Positions 22,690-32,746 of a DNA stretch of 64,000 nt are shown here, in pieces (the first letter of the stretch is position 1; each line of letters opens with the position of its first letter). The notes beneath the pieces were generated by a model. It made no database searches, was not told where the DNA came from, and worked only from the letters and a program-made list of their open reading frames with translations. The DNA is from Tomocerus qinae. Its lineage: Eukaryota; Arthropoda; Collembola; Entomobryomorpha; Tomoceridae. The position numbers and the translations under genes were made by a program. The stretch is taken from contig CM034547.1 of the NCBI GenBank assembly GCA_020055645.1, positions 49,664,909 through 49,728,908 on the forward strand. Direction: 5' to 3'.

Positions 22690-23240
22690 TTAGAATTTGC
22701 TCCTTATTCTTCTGCTCTTGTCTAAGACGTTCCTTTTGATCTCCGATTCGTGACGATATAATTCTTCCGTCTGTTCCCTGACTTCGTTTGCTTTAGCCAT
22801 TGAATCCAATCGTATCTTCTTCTACGCTCTGAACAAATAAATGCCCCGGACGCGATCAGCTTGAATTTCCATTCCAAATCTAAAATGTGTACCAGAGAAA
22901 ATAGCCCTTTATTCTTTGGGTTGTTATCGCCTACGCTTACACGAAAGTACGCATTTACTACTAACAATCACCTTTCGTCATGCTTCTTTGACTCGAACAT
23001 TTGCAATTTCTTCTGACTCTGCTCTCCTTCTTACCTCGTCCTCCTTACAACCCGACTTGGCCCTATATTCACTTTAACTGAAGAATCGATAGATAATTTG
23101 TTCTGTCGAATCAAATCACTTCCGGTTCGATTCATTTTCATGTGTCCTGTCTCCGCGAATCTCTTTTAGCTTCATTGAGCTCATTTCTCAGATGTATTTC
23201 TTTCATGCAATCTCGTTTCTAAACATTACTACCTTGCATT
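22690..23240 (-). other. Purine-rich minus-strand tract, possibly decayed coding
   Basis: The minus strand is G/A-rich for about 550 bases. Successive short frames in all three phases read as charged peptides, for example MKEIHLRNELNEAK, MKMNRTGSDLIRQNKLSI, KEDEVRRRAESEE and MAKANEVREQTEELYR. A GACGAG|GTAAGA donor lies at about 23035 and a TTATTTGTTCAG acceptor at about 22830. A purine tract gives Glu/Lys/Arg codons in every phase, so this could be simple sequence. Alternatively it is a coiled-coil-type gene with several frameshifts. Confidence 0.2.
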
Positions 23241-24710
23241 ATATGTCTCCCATTACTTCAATGCAATATGCTTTTCTGCTGTTGATCTCTATATTATAAG
23301 CCACCTACGTATATTTCCCCTCCTACTATGTACCTTGATACTCCTTGTCCACTACTTATTTGTACTTTTATTCCCTCACTTTTATCGATGGTGTATGTAC
23401 TTATACTGTACATACTTAATATAATGTTATATGTTATATTTATGTTATTATACCTACTACTTCCTATATAGCTATATTGAATTAATTCTAGTAATGCTTC
23501 CTTGTTCTACTTACCCGCTTACAAGATGATGATAGTAATTCCTTAATTCTTTTTTTACTATAGAGATGATATAACAATCTCTATAATCCTATTATTATGA
23601 CCGATTTGAGTCCGGAGAGCACAAAATTACGAAAAGGGATTTCTCATTGAATTATTTTATTAATGTTGTACGTAGCAAAAAGGCTTGTTCCTTCACTGAA
23701 TCAATTCAATATAATATCTAGAACAAAAATGTGGCTATGCTCTCGATTTTAAATATTCCTATTTACTAAAGTCAATAACATTTGTACGTGACATGTTCCC
23801 AACTGAGCCAAATGATTGAAGAGTAGGCACATTGATGTACATATTTTAAATTATTTATATACCAAGTACTGCTATTTCATCCTGAGTTATTTAACTGTGT
23901 GGTCAAGCCCAAATTAAACAACTATTCTCTCTCCGTGAAGTTACCTACTTGAAATATTTATTATGGATTGCATTGTTTCGTGTGGTAGGTTATTTTTTTC
24001 AAAGTTTACATGTAATTCATAGAAAAAAGTGCAGCGCGTGTGGTGTAATGCTAAGAAAATGTAGAAATAAAAGTCAAAGTTTTGTTAAGGCTTTTGCATT
24101 TGTATACGTGAAGTGACTGACTAAGTTCCAATTATGTTCAATGTTTCCTTTTCATAAAAAAGTACGCACATGTTTGTTTTACGGTTATTGTTTAGAATTG
24201 GCCATTTCCTTCGTTTACGAGGCATTTGATTTATCCAGGCTTAACTTTGGATAAAAAGAAAGCTTGTTTGGCTGTATTCCTTTAGCCCCACAAAACTTTC
24301 GTGTAATGTGGGTTAGGCTATATTTTTTGGCGTGTTTTTCACTGGCTTTACGTTGCGTAAACACAAACAGCGTAACAAATTCTATAGTCAAGCCTGCATT
24401 GTAGCTACTGCTTATTGTGGAAATAAATTGTATCTAAATTATAGTGCGTTTACATCAGTTGTAGGCACATATCGACAAATACCTGTGTAAAATTGATGAC
24501 AAAATGTGGGCTTAAAATTCAGGGAAATCGGTACCTATATACACATAAGTATTCAGTAGTTATGTAGTTAAACACAGGATTGTGCTATTGTAAAAATAGG
24601 GTGGGAAATGTGCTTTCACTCACTGCTTTTGTACAGTGGAAGTGCAATGAATAAGCTAATCATTAATAAAAGTAGAAACAATTGGCGTAACTTGCGACTT
24701 GACAAATTGA

Positions 24711-24977
24711 ATGGAGCAAAGAGAATTTGGAGGTAGAGTGTTTTGTTCTTGTGTATTTTGTATTCAGGACTGTAAAGCATTCACTAAGGTAATGAATTTG
24801 TATGTATGCAGTAGATCCGGTGATCACTCGACACGAGATCACACTAGACGATTTTGTAATATCAGTTTCATGTTCATGTTGGTGAATTCTTTAGATAATA
24901 ATTCTATGGAACAAATTGGAATTTGTATATTTTGTAGGTATTCAAATGGGGAGAGGAGAAATTACTGGAGTGCCTGA
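24711..24977 (+). CDS. ATG-led Cys-rich 88-aa ORF
   Basis: Starts MEQREFGGRVFCSCVFC. It has eight Cys, at residues 12, 14, 17, 21, 33, 49, 72 and 75, with CxCxxC near the N-terminus and CIFC near the C-terminus. His-Asp-Ser-Thr-Arg sequences lie between them. The spacing is reminiscent of metal binding but matches no finger that I know. An ACTAAG|GTAATG donor follows codon 26, so only the first part may be exon. It ends YWSA. There is no signal peptide. Confidence 0.25.
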   Translation: MEQREFGGRVFCSCVFCIQDCKAFTKVMNLYVCSRSGDHSTRDHTRRFCNISFMFMLVNSLDNNSMEQIGICIFCRYSNGERRNYWSA

Positions 24978-25755
24978 AATATCTACGTGAGCATGGGATA
25001 AAATAGAGTACATGTGTGCGTGCGTGTATAAATGTGGTTTGAGTTTGTCGATGCATAGCTACTATGGCATTCTGTAATAACCTTTTGTTTGTGAAGGTAA
25101 GGTACATGTATGTACACTTACTTGTTAGTAGAAAACAGAACAAGAGCAATTAACCCAGTTTGAGAAAGCAAGCAGTTGACTCAAGTCAAGTGTGCTTAAC
25201 AAACAAGACAAGGGTTGGGGAACTTTGCTGGGTTGAGGATATTAATAAATAAACAAATGACAGGCTTGTACTGCAAACTTATGAGTGCATGTGGAAAGCC
25301 ATAGAAGTGGACATAACTATATTCATAGAAGAACATAGCAATAAGCAATCACAAGTGGAAAACTTTGCTGACAATCATTTCCCTGTTTCATTTTATCATT
25401 AGAGCGGTAACGAGGTGCTTCATATCAAACAAGCTTCCCACGGGGAATTTAACCTCTCAAGATAGCATCTCGAGCCATTTGTATAAATACTAATTGCAAA
25501 TTCCTAAACTGAGTGTATAGTTCCTAGGTTTGTACATCATACGACGCTTTTCACTTCTTACGACCTGTTCTTTCACTTATATAATGCTTAGCCTACATAG
25601 AATCTTTGCGTAAACAAGAGAGAAAGGGCTATGTAAATCAAAAGGGGCATGTACTGTACTACTATCACCTACATGGAGTAAATACGTATTCACAGTGAGA
25701 AAGTTGGGCACTCAAATAAAGTGAGTGAGTCTGTTCAGTATCGTAAATCGCAATT

Positions 25756-26010
25756 TCAACGTCTTTGTAATTCAATAGCTATATATAAAGTTGAATAGCT
25801 TTGTCTGTACTTCTGTGTGAATGTGTACAAGTATTTCGAGAAAAGGAGTTTGTCCCTGTCTGTTACACTCTGCCGAATGCGACTTACTTCACCAAGTATT
25901 TTCATCCAAATAAAATAGTTTCTTTGAAGTTTCAATTTCAACATGAGTGATTCTCTTTGAAGATTGAATGATGGTAAAATTAGGAATTTATTGCAACTAC
26001 AAGAATTCAT
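25756..26010 (-). CDS. ATG-led 84-aa ORF with internal donor
   Basis: The minus-strand ATG begins MNSCSCNKFLILPSFNLQRE, then a basic amphipathic stretch (LMLKLKLQRNYFIWMKILGE). That stretch ends at a strong GAA|GTAAGT donor near 25892. The frame continues past it (VSRIRQSVTDRDKLLFSKYL) to TGA. The first 40 codons may therefore be an exon on their own. A plus-strand ORF (25968-26150) overlaps its 5-prime end and is judged less likely. Confidence 0.22.
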   Translation of the reverse strand: MNSCSCNKFLILPSFNLQRESLMLKLKLQRNYFIWMKILGEVSRIRQSVTDRDKLLFSKYLYTFTQKYRQSYSTLYIAIELQRR

Positions 26011-26127
26011 TCGCTAGATTTTCTTTATATCTTAATCTCAGAGGCATAGCCCATGCAAACAACTGCATTGCCTTGTACAATTGCAAGAAATACCTGCTTC
26101 GTATATATAAAAGTATAAACTTTGTGT

Positions 26128-26346
26128 TTATCTACTTTTTACTTTACTAAACTCTTCTATGCGTCTCTGCTTATTACCTAATGCATAACGATGCTGCAAT
26201 TTGTCGCATCGCGACGTTTTCCACAAAGGAAGCTTCAAAGACATCTGTACACTGGAGCAGCCTATCCCAATACAGAAAATATTGGCAAGTGGAGTGCGAA
26301 ATGGAACTGCGTCCATATTAATTAATGTAGTGTGCAATCTTTCCAC
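26128..26346 (-). CDS. Open frame, possible exon, unknown
   Basis: Seventy-two codons in a region of raised GC. An internal ATG begins MDAVPFRTPLANIFCIGIGC and is followed by KLPLWKTSRCDKLQHRYA. AGTACTCAG before the frame is a possible acceptor and GCATTAG|GTAATA inside it a fair donor. It lies between two other minus-strand frames (26510-26728 and 25756-26010). Confidence 0.2.
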   Translation of the reverse strand: MERLHTTLINMDAVPFRTPLANIFCIGIGCSSVQMSLKLPLWKTSRCDKLQHRYALGNKQRRIEEFSKVKSR

Positions 26347-26509
26347 ACTTGCTGAGTACTAGCTTGCAGAATTTTGGCATTGAATCGCTTAGCGTTTTGC
26401 AACAACACAACATCATGGGATGTGTGTAATGTACATACAATTTGTGGAGTTCAATGAAATATTCGCCAATATTTTTTGCAGCTGTGCTTACATTTCCTAG
26501 GTATATTTA

Positions 26510-26728
26510 CTAGTCTATATGCAATTCCTTATAGCTGTTTTCACGGTATTCTTGGCATCCGTTTTGGCTCGAACAAACAGAAGTCAATAGATCTATAGCT
26601 TTATTACTATTACTCATATCATAGTACCTCATACTATTGGCAGTAATGTCCAGTATATCAATTGAATGAACAAAAGTATCAGAATCTTCTCTATTTTCAA
26701 GAAAATGTTTCTTTCTACCTATATGCAC
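26510..26728 (-). CDS. Open frame, possible exon, unknown
   Basis: ATG-like start region followed by acidic and polar residues (LENREDSDTFVHSIDILDIT, then NSMRYYDMSNSNKAIDLL) and a Cys-containing end (SVCSSQNGCQEYRENS). The sequence CATTTTCTTGAAAATAG upstream could act as an acceptor, giving an exon starting EDSDTF. The donor is unclear, and the AAT|GTAAGC beyond the stop cannot be used in frame. Confidence 0.18.
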   Translation of the reverse strand: MHIGRKKHFLENREDSDTFVHSIDILDITANSMRYYDMSNSNKAIDLLTSVCSSQNGCQEYRENSYKELHID

Positions 26729-26760
26729 TCATATACTAAAATCTACGTTGGTATATAACA

Positions 26761-28314
26761 GAAAATTGAACTCATGCCAATATTTCAGTAGTAATTGCTG
26801 GCAAAGAAAGCAAATTTTTCTGTTGTAAAGTTAAAATTGCCCTCCTGCAATTAATTGACAGATATGAAAAGCAGTATTAGTAGAACAAACAACTGAAAGA
26901 GGAGGAAACATTCCTCAATAGATAGAAGACTATGTTCATGAAAGTACAGCAATTGTGCTGATGCAGTTGTTCTGTTTGTTACATTTAAGCAATACGTTAC
27001 AGAATAGTATTTTCAACAAAATTACTGCTATGTACAATAACATTATTAACATTTGATAAAGCACAGACAAGAGGATTAGATAGCAAGCACTAAAACACAT
27101 CCAACGCTCAATTCAAGTCATACAAATCCAAAATCTAACCTGTGAAGACTATACGCAAAAGGATACATATAGTGATTAATTTATTGCCAAGCAGTGCCTT
27201 CGCTGTTTTCTACCATTGCATTTCTAGTTGAATCAAAGCAAACAAAATGGAATTAGCCTAAATTTGAAAATTACTAAGGGTAATTGCACTGTGCAGCATC
27301 ATGTCTACGTAGGAGTAGTTACATAATTCAATACATACAACTATGCAACTTACATATTAGTTAATAAGCAGCTTTAAAGGAATCGTGTTTACATGCATTC
27401 AAAGTTAACTCGAGATTACAGTCAGTGGTCATTCATGCAATTCGTTATTCGTGTCTCTCATTCTAGAACCGTTTGGTGTGGTTTGTTTCATTATAGAAGC
27501 CCTGCTCTGGAAATCTATCGATTGTTTTACTTTCCTTGTTGAAGAAAGAAAATGTAATACATAATGTATTTACTATATAGCCATATTTTGGCGATTTTTA
27601 ATAATATTTTTTTTGCCTTGTACCATGCCAAGTTGGCTGTTATTTGTAAGATGTTTCGTTGCGCTGGTTTATTTCAAGTATATCTAAACGAAGACAGTTT
27701 AGTAGTTTAGCAATAAGAAAAAGTTGAGATACGGACATAAGAAATGGGGCCTGCTGTAGCCACAAGTCATGAATTTTAGAAAGGTATGATTCAAGTCAAG
27801 TATTTACAGCGACCTTAACTTAACAGCTTTGGTTGTGTAACTCACTGTCGATCTTTAGGTTGTGTACATGAAATATGTAGTATTGCACACATACGCTCCA
27901 GTGCATTTATATGCAAAACACATAGGTACATTTGTGTCACTCTTCATCATCCAATTTGGCCCATTTAATTTCGCATGGATTTGACATGTCTCTTCCCAAA
28001 ATGGTCATGCTGCCTCGCTTAGAATCGCAATCTCTTTCATATACGAAAGTTTGACCGAGTAGACTGGGGAAAGCGATCAACCAAGACAAGGTTGTGTGTT
28101 GGCAAAAGTGTTGTGCTTTGTGCTAAAGCTGATATTAAATCGACATTTCTTTTTATAGCGTCATAAACTTTAAATACCTACGTAAATATAACTATAGAGT
28201 AGGAGCGTTTATGGTGCGTAGAGCCTCTCTTATAATATTTCTACCTTATGAGAAGGGAATGTGACGGCTAGCCATACTAGCTGACTGCCTCGTCATATTA
28301 AGTGGTTCAGAGTA
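26761..28314. other. Non-coding stretch, no gene supported
   Basis: AT-rich with no supported frame. An Alu-like, LINE-like or tRNA-like structure was looked for and not seen. 27050-27350 is A/C-rich and 27590-27760 is T/G-rich on the plus strand. Confidence 0.5.
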
Positions 28315-28521
28315 ATGCACAGTAGCATAAAATTGCGGCAACAAGCTTTATCAGCGTTGACCAGAACCAGCATAGGTTTTACCGCAACTACCACCAACGC
28401 ATTCAAATTTAAACAATTACCTGTAAACGAATGTAATGCACTGCCATGTAGGAAATTACTCCTACTTTACTCCTGCCTGTATTATTTTATCTGTGAAATA
28501 ACACGCAAAGCAAAGATTTGA
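28315..28521 (+). CDS. ATG-led 68-aa ORF with transit-like N-terminus
   Basis: Begins MHSSIKLRQQALSALTRTSI, continues GFTATTTNAFKFKQL, and has no acidic residue for the first 38 positions. Its Arg, Lys, Ser and Thr content resembles a mitochondrial presequence. CAATTACCT|GTAAAC could end an exon after codon 37. The rest is Cys/Leu/Tyr-rich and less convincing. No mature-protein domain is visible. Confidence 0.2.
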   Translation: MHSSIKLRQQALSALTRTSIGFTATTTNAFKFKQLPVNECNALPCRKLLLLYSCLYYFICEITRKAKI

Positions 28522-30820
28522 AAAGGGGTGATCATTAGTCTGCTGCACGTTATCGCGGTGCAAGAATATGCATTTCTCATTTGATACTGCACTATTGTGT
28601 AGTTACACATTCCAAATCAGGTAATCAATCAGGATCAATATCAAAATATGGCCATCAAGTGATTTACAACATAATTAGAACATATCTATACATTATTTCC
28701 AGAATGGACTTTTAAATGCAGTGAGAAACATTGCCATGTAGTGAGTGCAACAAAAATTCATAAAAGTCCAGTATATCATTAAACCTTAATGGTAGTTTTA
28801 AAATCGTGTTTACACAGTTTTATCTAGTTAAGTATTTAAACTTTGTGTTCGTTTGTGGAGTTACTTATCCTTATGAAACTGAAAATGCTTTATCAAACAC
28901 TACAAATCCCTGTAATCATCACGCCCAAAAGTTTACAAACGTGTCTTTTATAGTTCACAGTTCGCATTAATTAACAACAAAAGAATTAAATGACTAGGGT
29001 ATAGCAAGGGTGTGGAATATTGTATTTGTATATATAGCACCCACAGAAATAATCTAAGAAGCTATAGATTTTGTAAAATAATAACATGTTTTATGTCCGC
29101 AATCAGTATTGCGTAAACTTCTGTATCGCTGCTGTATAATAGACAAAAATTGTTTGTAAAATTTAGAAAATAAATAGAAAATAAGCTATTATAGTAATTG
29201 ATTGCTGACCTATCTTTACCTTGTACTGATAATTTATCGCAACTGCAGATATGGTAGACCCAAAGGTTCTTCCAAGTATCGAATCGTACGATAGTAATTT
29301 AAAATGGTACCATTATGAAAATGACAGTATCAAATGGAAGAGGTTATGATATACAGTACTTTAGTACTTTGTGCAATTTATTCTTGCTGAACGTCTGAAA
29401 ACTTAAATCCATTAAAGCTCTAGTTCTGATTTTCTACCTGTAAGTAACGGCAAGTCAACCAAATGTGTGCCTTGTTTAAGACCAGCAGAGTAGTACTTCA
29501 ATGTTGACTGGGTAGCTTTATTGTATTATTAGTTAATAACTATAGCATGATATTTTGACGGTGTATGCAGCAAACCTTTCTTTTGTACTACGAATCGCTT
29601 CAGTGTGAAATTGGTCTTCGTTATATGCAGAGCCGTAGTCTGTATTTAGTGAGTTAAGTAGGAAAGAACCTTCAACCTATCAACCCGTAGTATTATTTAG
29701 TGCCACTATTGTTAAGTAGAGAATGAAATGTGATATTATGTGAATAATCTAGCTTTTATCTGCAATGCATATTAGTTGTATTGGGTGCTGTTATTATTTT
29801 CATTGCATAGCTCCTGAATCGGACCACCTACCGTCGGCTTTCTGTTGATATAAATGTAATAAAGTCGTCTAAATTATTTCCACATTACCATTTGCACCAT
29901 CGTATTATACTCCGTTCAGTATTGAGCTCACAAGGAACGTAAGTGTAAGTTGTACCTGTACGGAAGAAAGTAAGGCTACCTCCTTAATATGCATTAATGT
30001 TAAATGCAAATGTATGTGTAATCAATGCTCTCACCAATATTCAAATAACTCTCTTTGTTCTCCCCAATTTCATTATGGTCCGACCATAGTATTTCCGCCT
30101 CCTTGTCTTTATTTCCCTTGACACTCTAGAACTTAATTATTTGTTGACTGTTAGCAAACTTTTGAAGCGTAGTAATATTTATCATGTGTTTTTCTTCCGT
30201 TGCGTTGTTGGCGACTTTCGATTTGCATCAGACTTACAATATATTTACAACTCAGCATGCACAACTCGTTTGGTATTTGTGATGTATCCTTTATTTAGTA
30301 AATGAACATTACGAGGATATGTAAAATTGCCGTCTTTTATACTGTTACCCTAAACAATGTTAATCGATAGTAGTAGTACGTAGTAACTTAACAATACGGC
30401 ATATGTTTGCGTGTCTTTACTGAATGTGGGAAAATTATAATGTTTAGGTCAGGATTGTCATACGAAGGGAGGTAATAGGCAAATACACGAAAGAATTATG
30501 CCTGCTGGAATGCTAATAACGAATGAATTTTCTAACTAGCTTAGACAAACAAAATCAAATAGCATGTTTTCAGCAAATAAAATTAAGTAGGTACTACCTT
30601 TTAGTCCTGCATCATTCTTATTATAGGTCACAATACTTACCAAAATACGTCGTAGGTCTACTGTATATTTATAAAATTATAAATATATTTTTATAGTCAT
30701 AACTCTATTTGTATAAGCCATAACCGGAAGGGATTGAATAGGTACAGTAAATAACGAAAGTTTGATATGGCTCATTTGAACATGAAATATTTGTTTAGTA
30801 TTTATGAAATTGCTATTTAC
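28522..30820. other. Non-coding stretch, no gene supported
   Basis: No open frame of 60 codons or more and no clear exon. GTAAGT donors at about 29441 and 29939 have no credible exon in front of them. AT-rich throughout. Confidence 0.5.
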
Positions 30821-30907
30821 CTTCAGCTTCAGGTACCTCAAATTCGATGTATTTTGCTGGGTGGCTATACAGGAGTGACAAAGAAAATTTCCATTGGGGT
30901 AAGACAT
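30821..30907 (-). CDS. Candidate first coding exon, 29 codons
   Basis: The minus-strand ATG (TTCAATGTCT) begins MSYPNGNFLCHSCIATQQNT and ends RYLKLK at an AAG|GTAAAT donor, on a whole codon. The frame then runs on through AT-rich sequence to a stop at 30677, as expected of read-through into an intron. No signal peptide. Downstream exons were not identified. Confidence 0.2.
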
Positions 30908-31954
30908 TGAAGGGATTTTCCAGATTAATGTTTGTTCATTAATATTTTTGCATTGCCTATTTATTGATACTCTTACTGTTCATGTATACTCCAAAATACA
31001 CAAATCAAGAAGTTATAGAAGCCGAAGGAAAATGTCAAAAATCGATATCTTCTTTTCTTACCTGGTTTCCTAGCGTCAAATTATGCATAGCTGAACTAAC
31101 AAGGTCTCGTTAAGACACACTTGATCCTGCTGTTATTTCTTTTGTATGTATATTCTTGTCAAATCTGCATGAACAGATAAAATACAGAGATACAATTCCA
31201 TAGCTGATTTCTGAGTATCCAATGATTCGTATCCTTCAAAACTAATAATAGAATAAAGCCAAAGTATTTTTGCACTTTATCTTCTGTATAGCACAAAATA
31301 ACAAATATAGTATCGTATTCTCTATGCTCTGTAGTTACTATTTATAAACAAGGTACAAAAAGTGTATTCTCATTTAGCCGAATAATATCTGGTAGTTGGT
31401 TTCAAGAGAAGACACAATCACTTCAGAGAACTCTTCAAACTCTGAGTCTGGGAAGATTAGATTCAATTTAAATTTCACTCGCGACCCAATTATTTTTAAC
31501 TACTGCCCACTTTCCAAATGAGTTTTAACTTGGATCGTAGACTCGGTTCTGATTTGCATAGCTATCTTCAAAGGAGAGTGGTACGAGCTTAGCTATATAC
31601 ATACACCATCGAATAGAACATTTAGTGTTAGTTTAGTATTATTACTTCCGAAGCTTAGTACCCAGCCCGTAGTTATAAATCAGGAAATATTTAATTTTTA
31701 TTACCTCTTCACTTACACGTAGTATGCATATGCATTGCCCAGTTCATGCTTGAGAAATTAAACAGGTTTTATGTCTTGTACCCGTAACAATTAGTGCCTA
31801 ATATAACTTTCTCCGCTACCTCTTACTTTCACTCATTCTGAGAAAGGAGATGGGATTTTGTAGTGCTGCATTTAATTTCTTGTGAAAATGCAATTGCTTA
31901 TAGAATCGTACTATGTATTTGTATATGACAACGAGTAAATTCTTGTTTTAACAG

Positions 31955-32008
31955 CTTTGTGCTATAGAAAGTGAAATCATCTTGGAAATTGAGTTCTCAA
32001 ATCACAAG
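31955..32008 (+). CDS. Candidate 18-codon internal exon
   Basis: AATTCTTGTTTTAACAG is a very good acceptor. The 54-base exon is in phase 0 at both ends and reads LCAIESEIILEIEFSNHK, closing on CACAAG|GTAGAA. TAA lies in frame just upstream inside the acceptor, so the open frame starts where the exon would. It is short, so chance remains possible. No partner identified. Confidence 0.25.
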
Positions 32009-32327
32009 GTAGAAAGTTACGCTTTGACATTCAGCATCCCATGTTCTATTTTTCTCTCATGTTTTCTCATAAGAAATTCCTTCTTTCAACTTTCTCTTTA
32101 TTCTAAGACTGCAGTTTTAGTTCATTTCATTTCTTTTCACGTCATTTCACACAGAGTTCATTCGCCGCATAACCTTCATCTCCATGCCAGTTTTTTTCAT
32201 TCTCTCTGTAGCAAATGTGGTTGGTTGTAACATTCCCTTGCTCAACATACGTTTTGAAATGCTTAACTCGACTAAAAACCAGACAAATTCAACGAAACTG
32301 CCTTACAACATATAATACAACTATATA

Positions 32328-32456
32328 ATGGGCCTGCTTAACTTTCATGAAAAGACCTTAGGAAGAGCAATTGTGGATTTTGATGCCTTTTCTCCCTGGA
32401 CAGCCGGGACAAGTGAAGGTAGTATATGCTATAACTACTATAGACTTTCAATATAA
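32328..32456 (+). CDS. ATG-led short frame before a longer one
   Basis: The ATG begins MGLLNFHEKTLGRAIVDFDA, then FSPWTAGTSE, with raised GC. A GTGAAG|GTAGTA donor follows codon 30. Unspliced, the frame stops at 32456, and a 101-codon frame in another phase (32444-32746) takes over. The first 30 residues look well formed. The remainder (SICYNYYRLSI) does not, which favours use of the donor. Confidence 0.25.
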   Translation: MGLLNFHEKTLGRAIVDFDAFSPWTAGTSEGSICYNYYRLSI

Positions 32457-32746
32457 CCATATATCAAAAAAACGGAAGAGTTCTTCATGGACCACTGACT
32501 GAATTCGAGTGGAGTCGATTGCGCTCTACGTGTATGTATGACCGACTGGTTTTTGCGACACATAAATGGTACTTACGTAATTCTGCCTCAGAATCTCCAC
32601 TGTGTAGATACATAGGTATACCTTTTAGGTACTATTCTTCCCTTTTTTCTACACTTTCTATTCACAATGAAAAAGGGTTATGTACACTATACGTCCGAAG
32701 GTTCTTTATATACTTACAATTCATGAAAACTACATTTGAGAACTAG
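32444..32746 (+). CDS. 101-codon open frame, unknown
   Basis: Open from ACT at 32444. It contains NITIYQKNGRVLHGPLTEFE, then WSRLRSTCMYDRLVF and ATHKWYLRNSASESPLCRYI, with an AT-richer C-terminal part. TATAG|GTATAC and TTTTAG|GTACTA could end an exon after RYI or PFR. It begins 13 bases before the stop of the ATG-led frame at 32328, in a different phase. One decayed gene of about 140 codons is a possible reading. Confidence 0.22.
   Translation, partial: TFNITIYQKNGRVLHGPLTEFEWSRLRSTCMYDRLVFATHKWYLRNSASESPLCRYIGIPFRYYSSLFSTLSIHNEKGLCTLYVRRFFIYLQFMKTTFEN

Noticed and set aside
23121-23132. GGTTCGATTC, a tRNA B-box lookalike
   Set aside because: The flanking bases cannot form a T-stem, and no acceptor stem or A box lies at the right distance.
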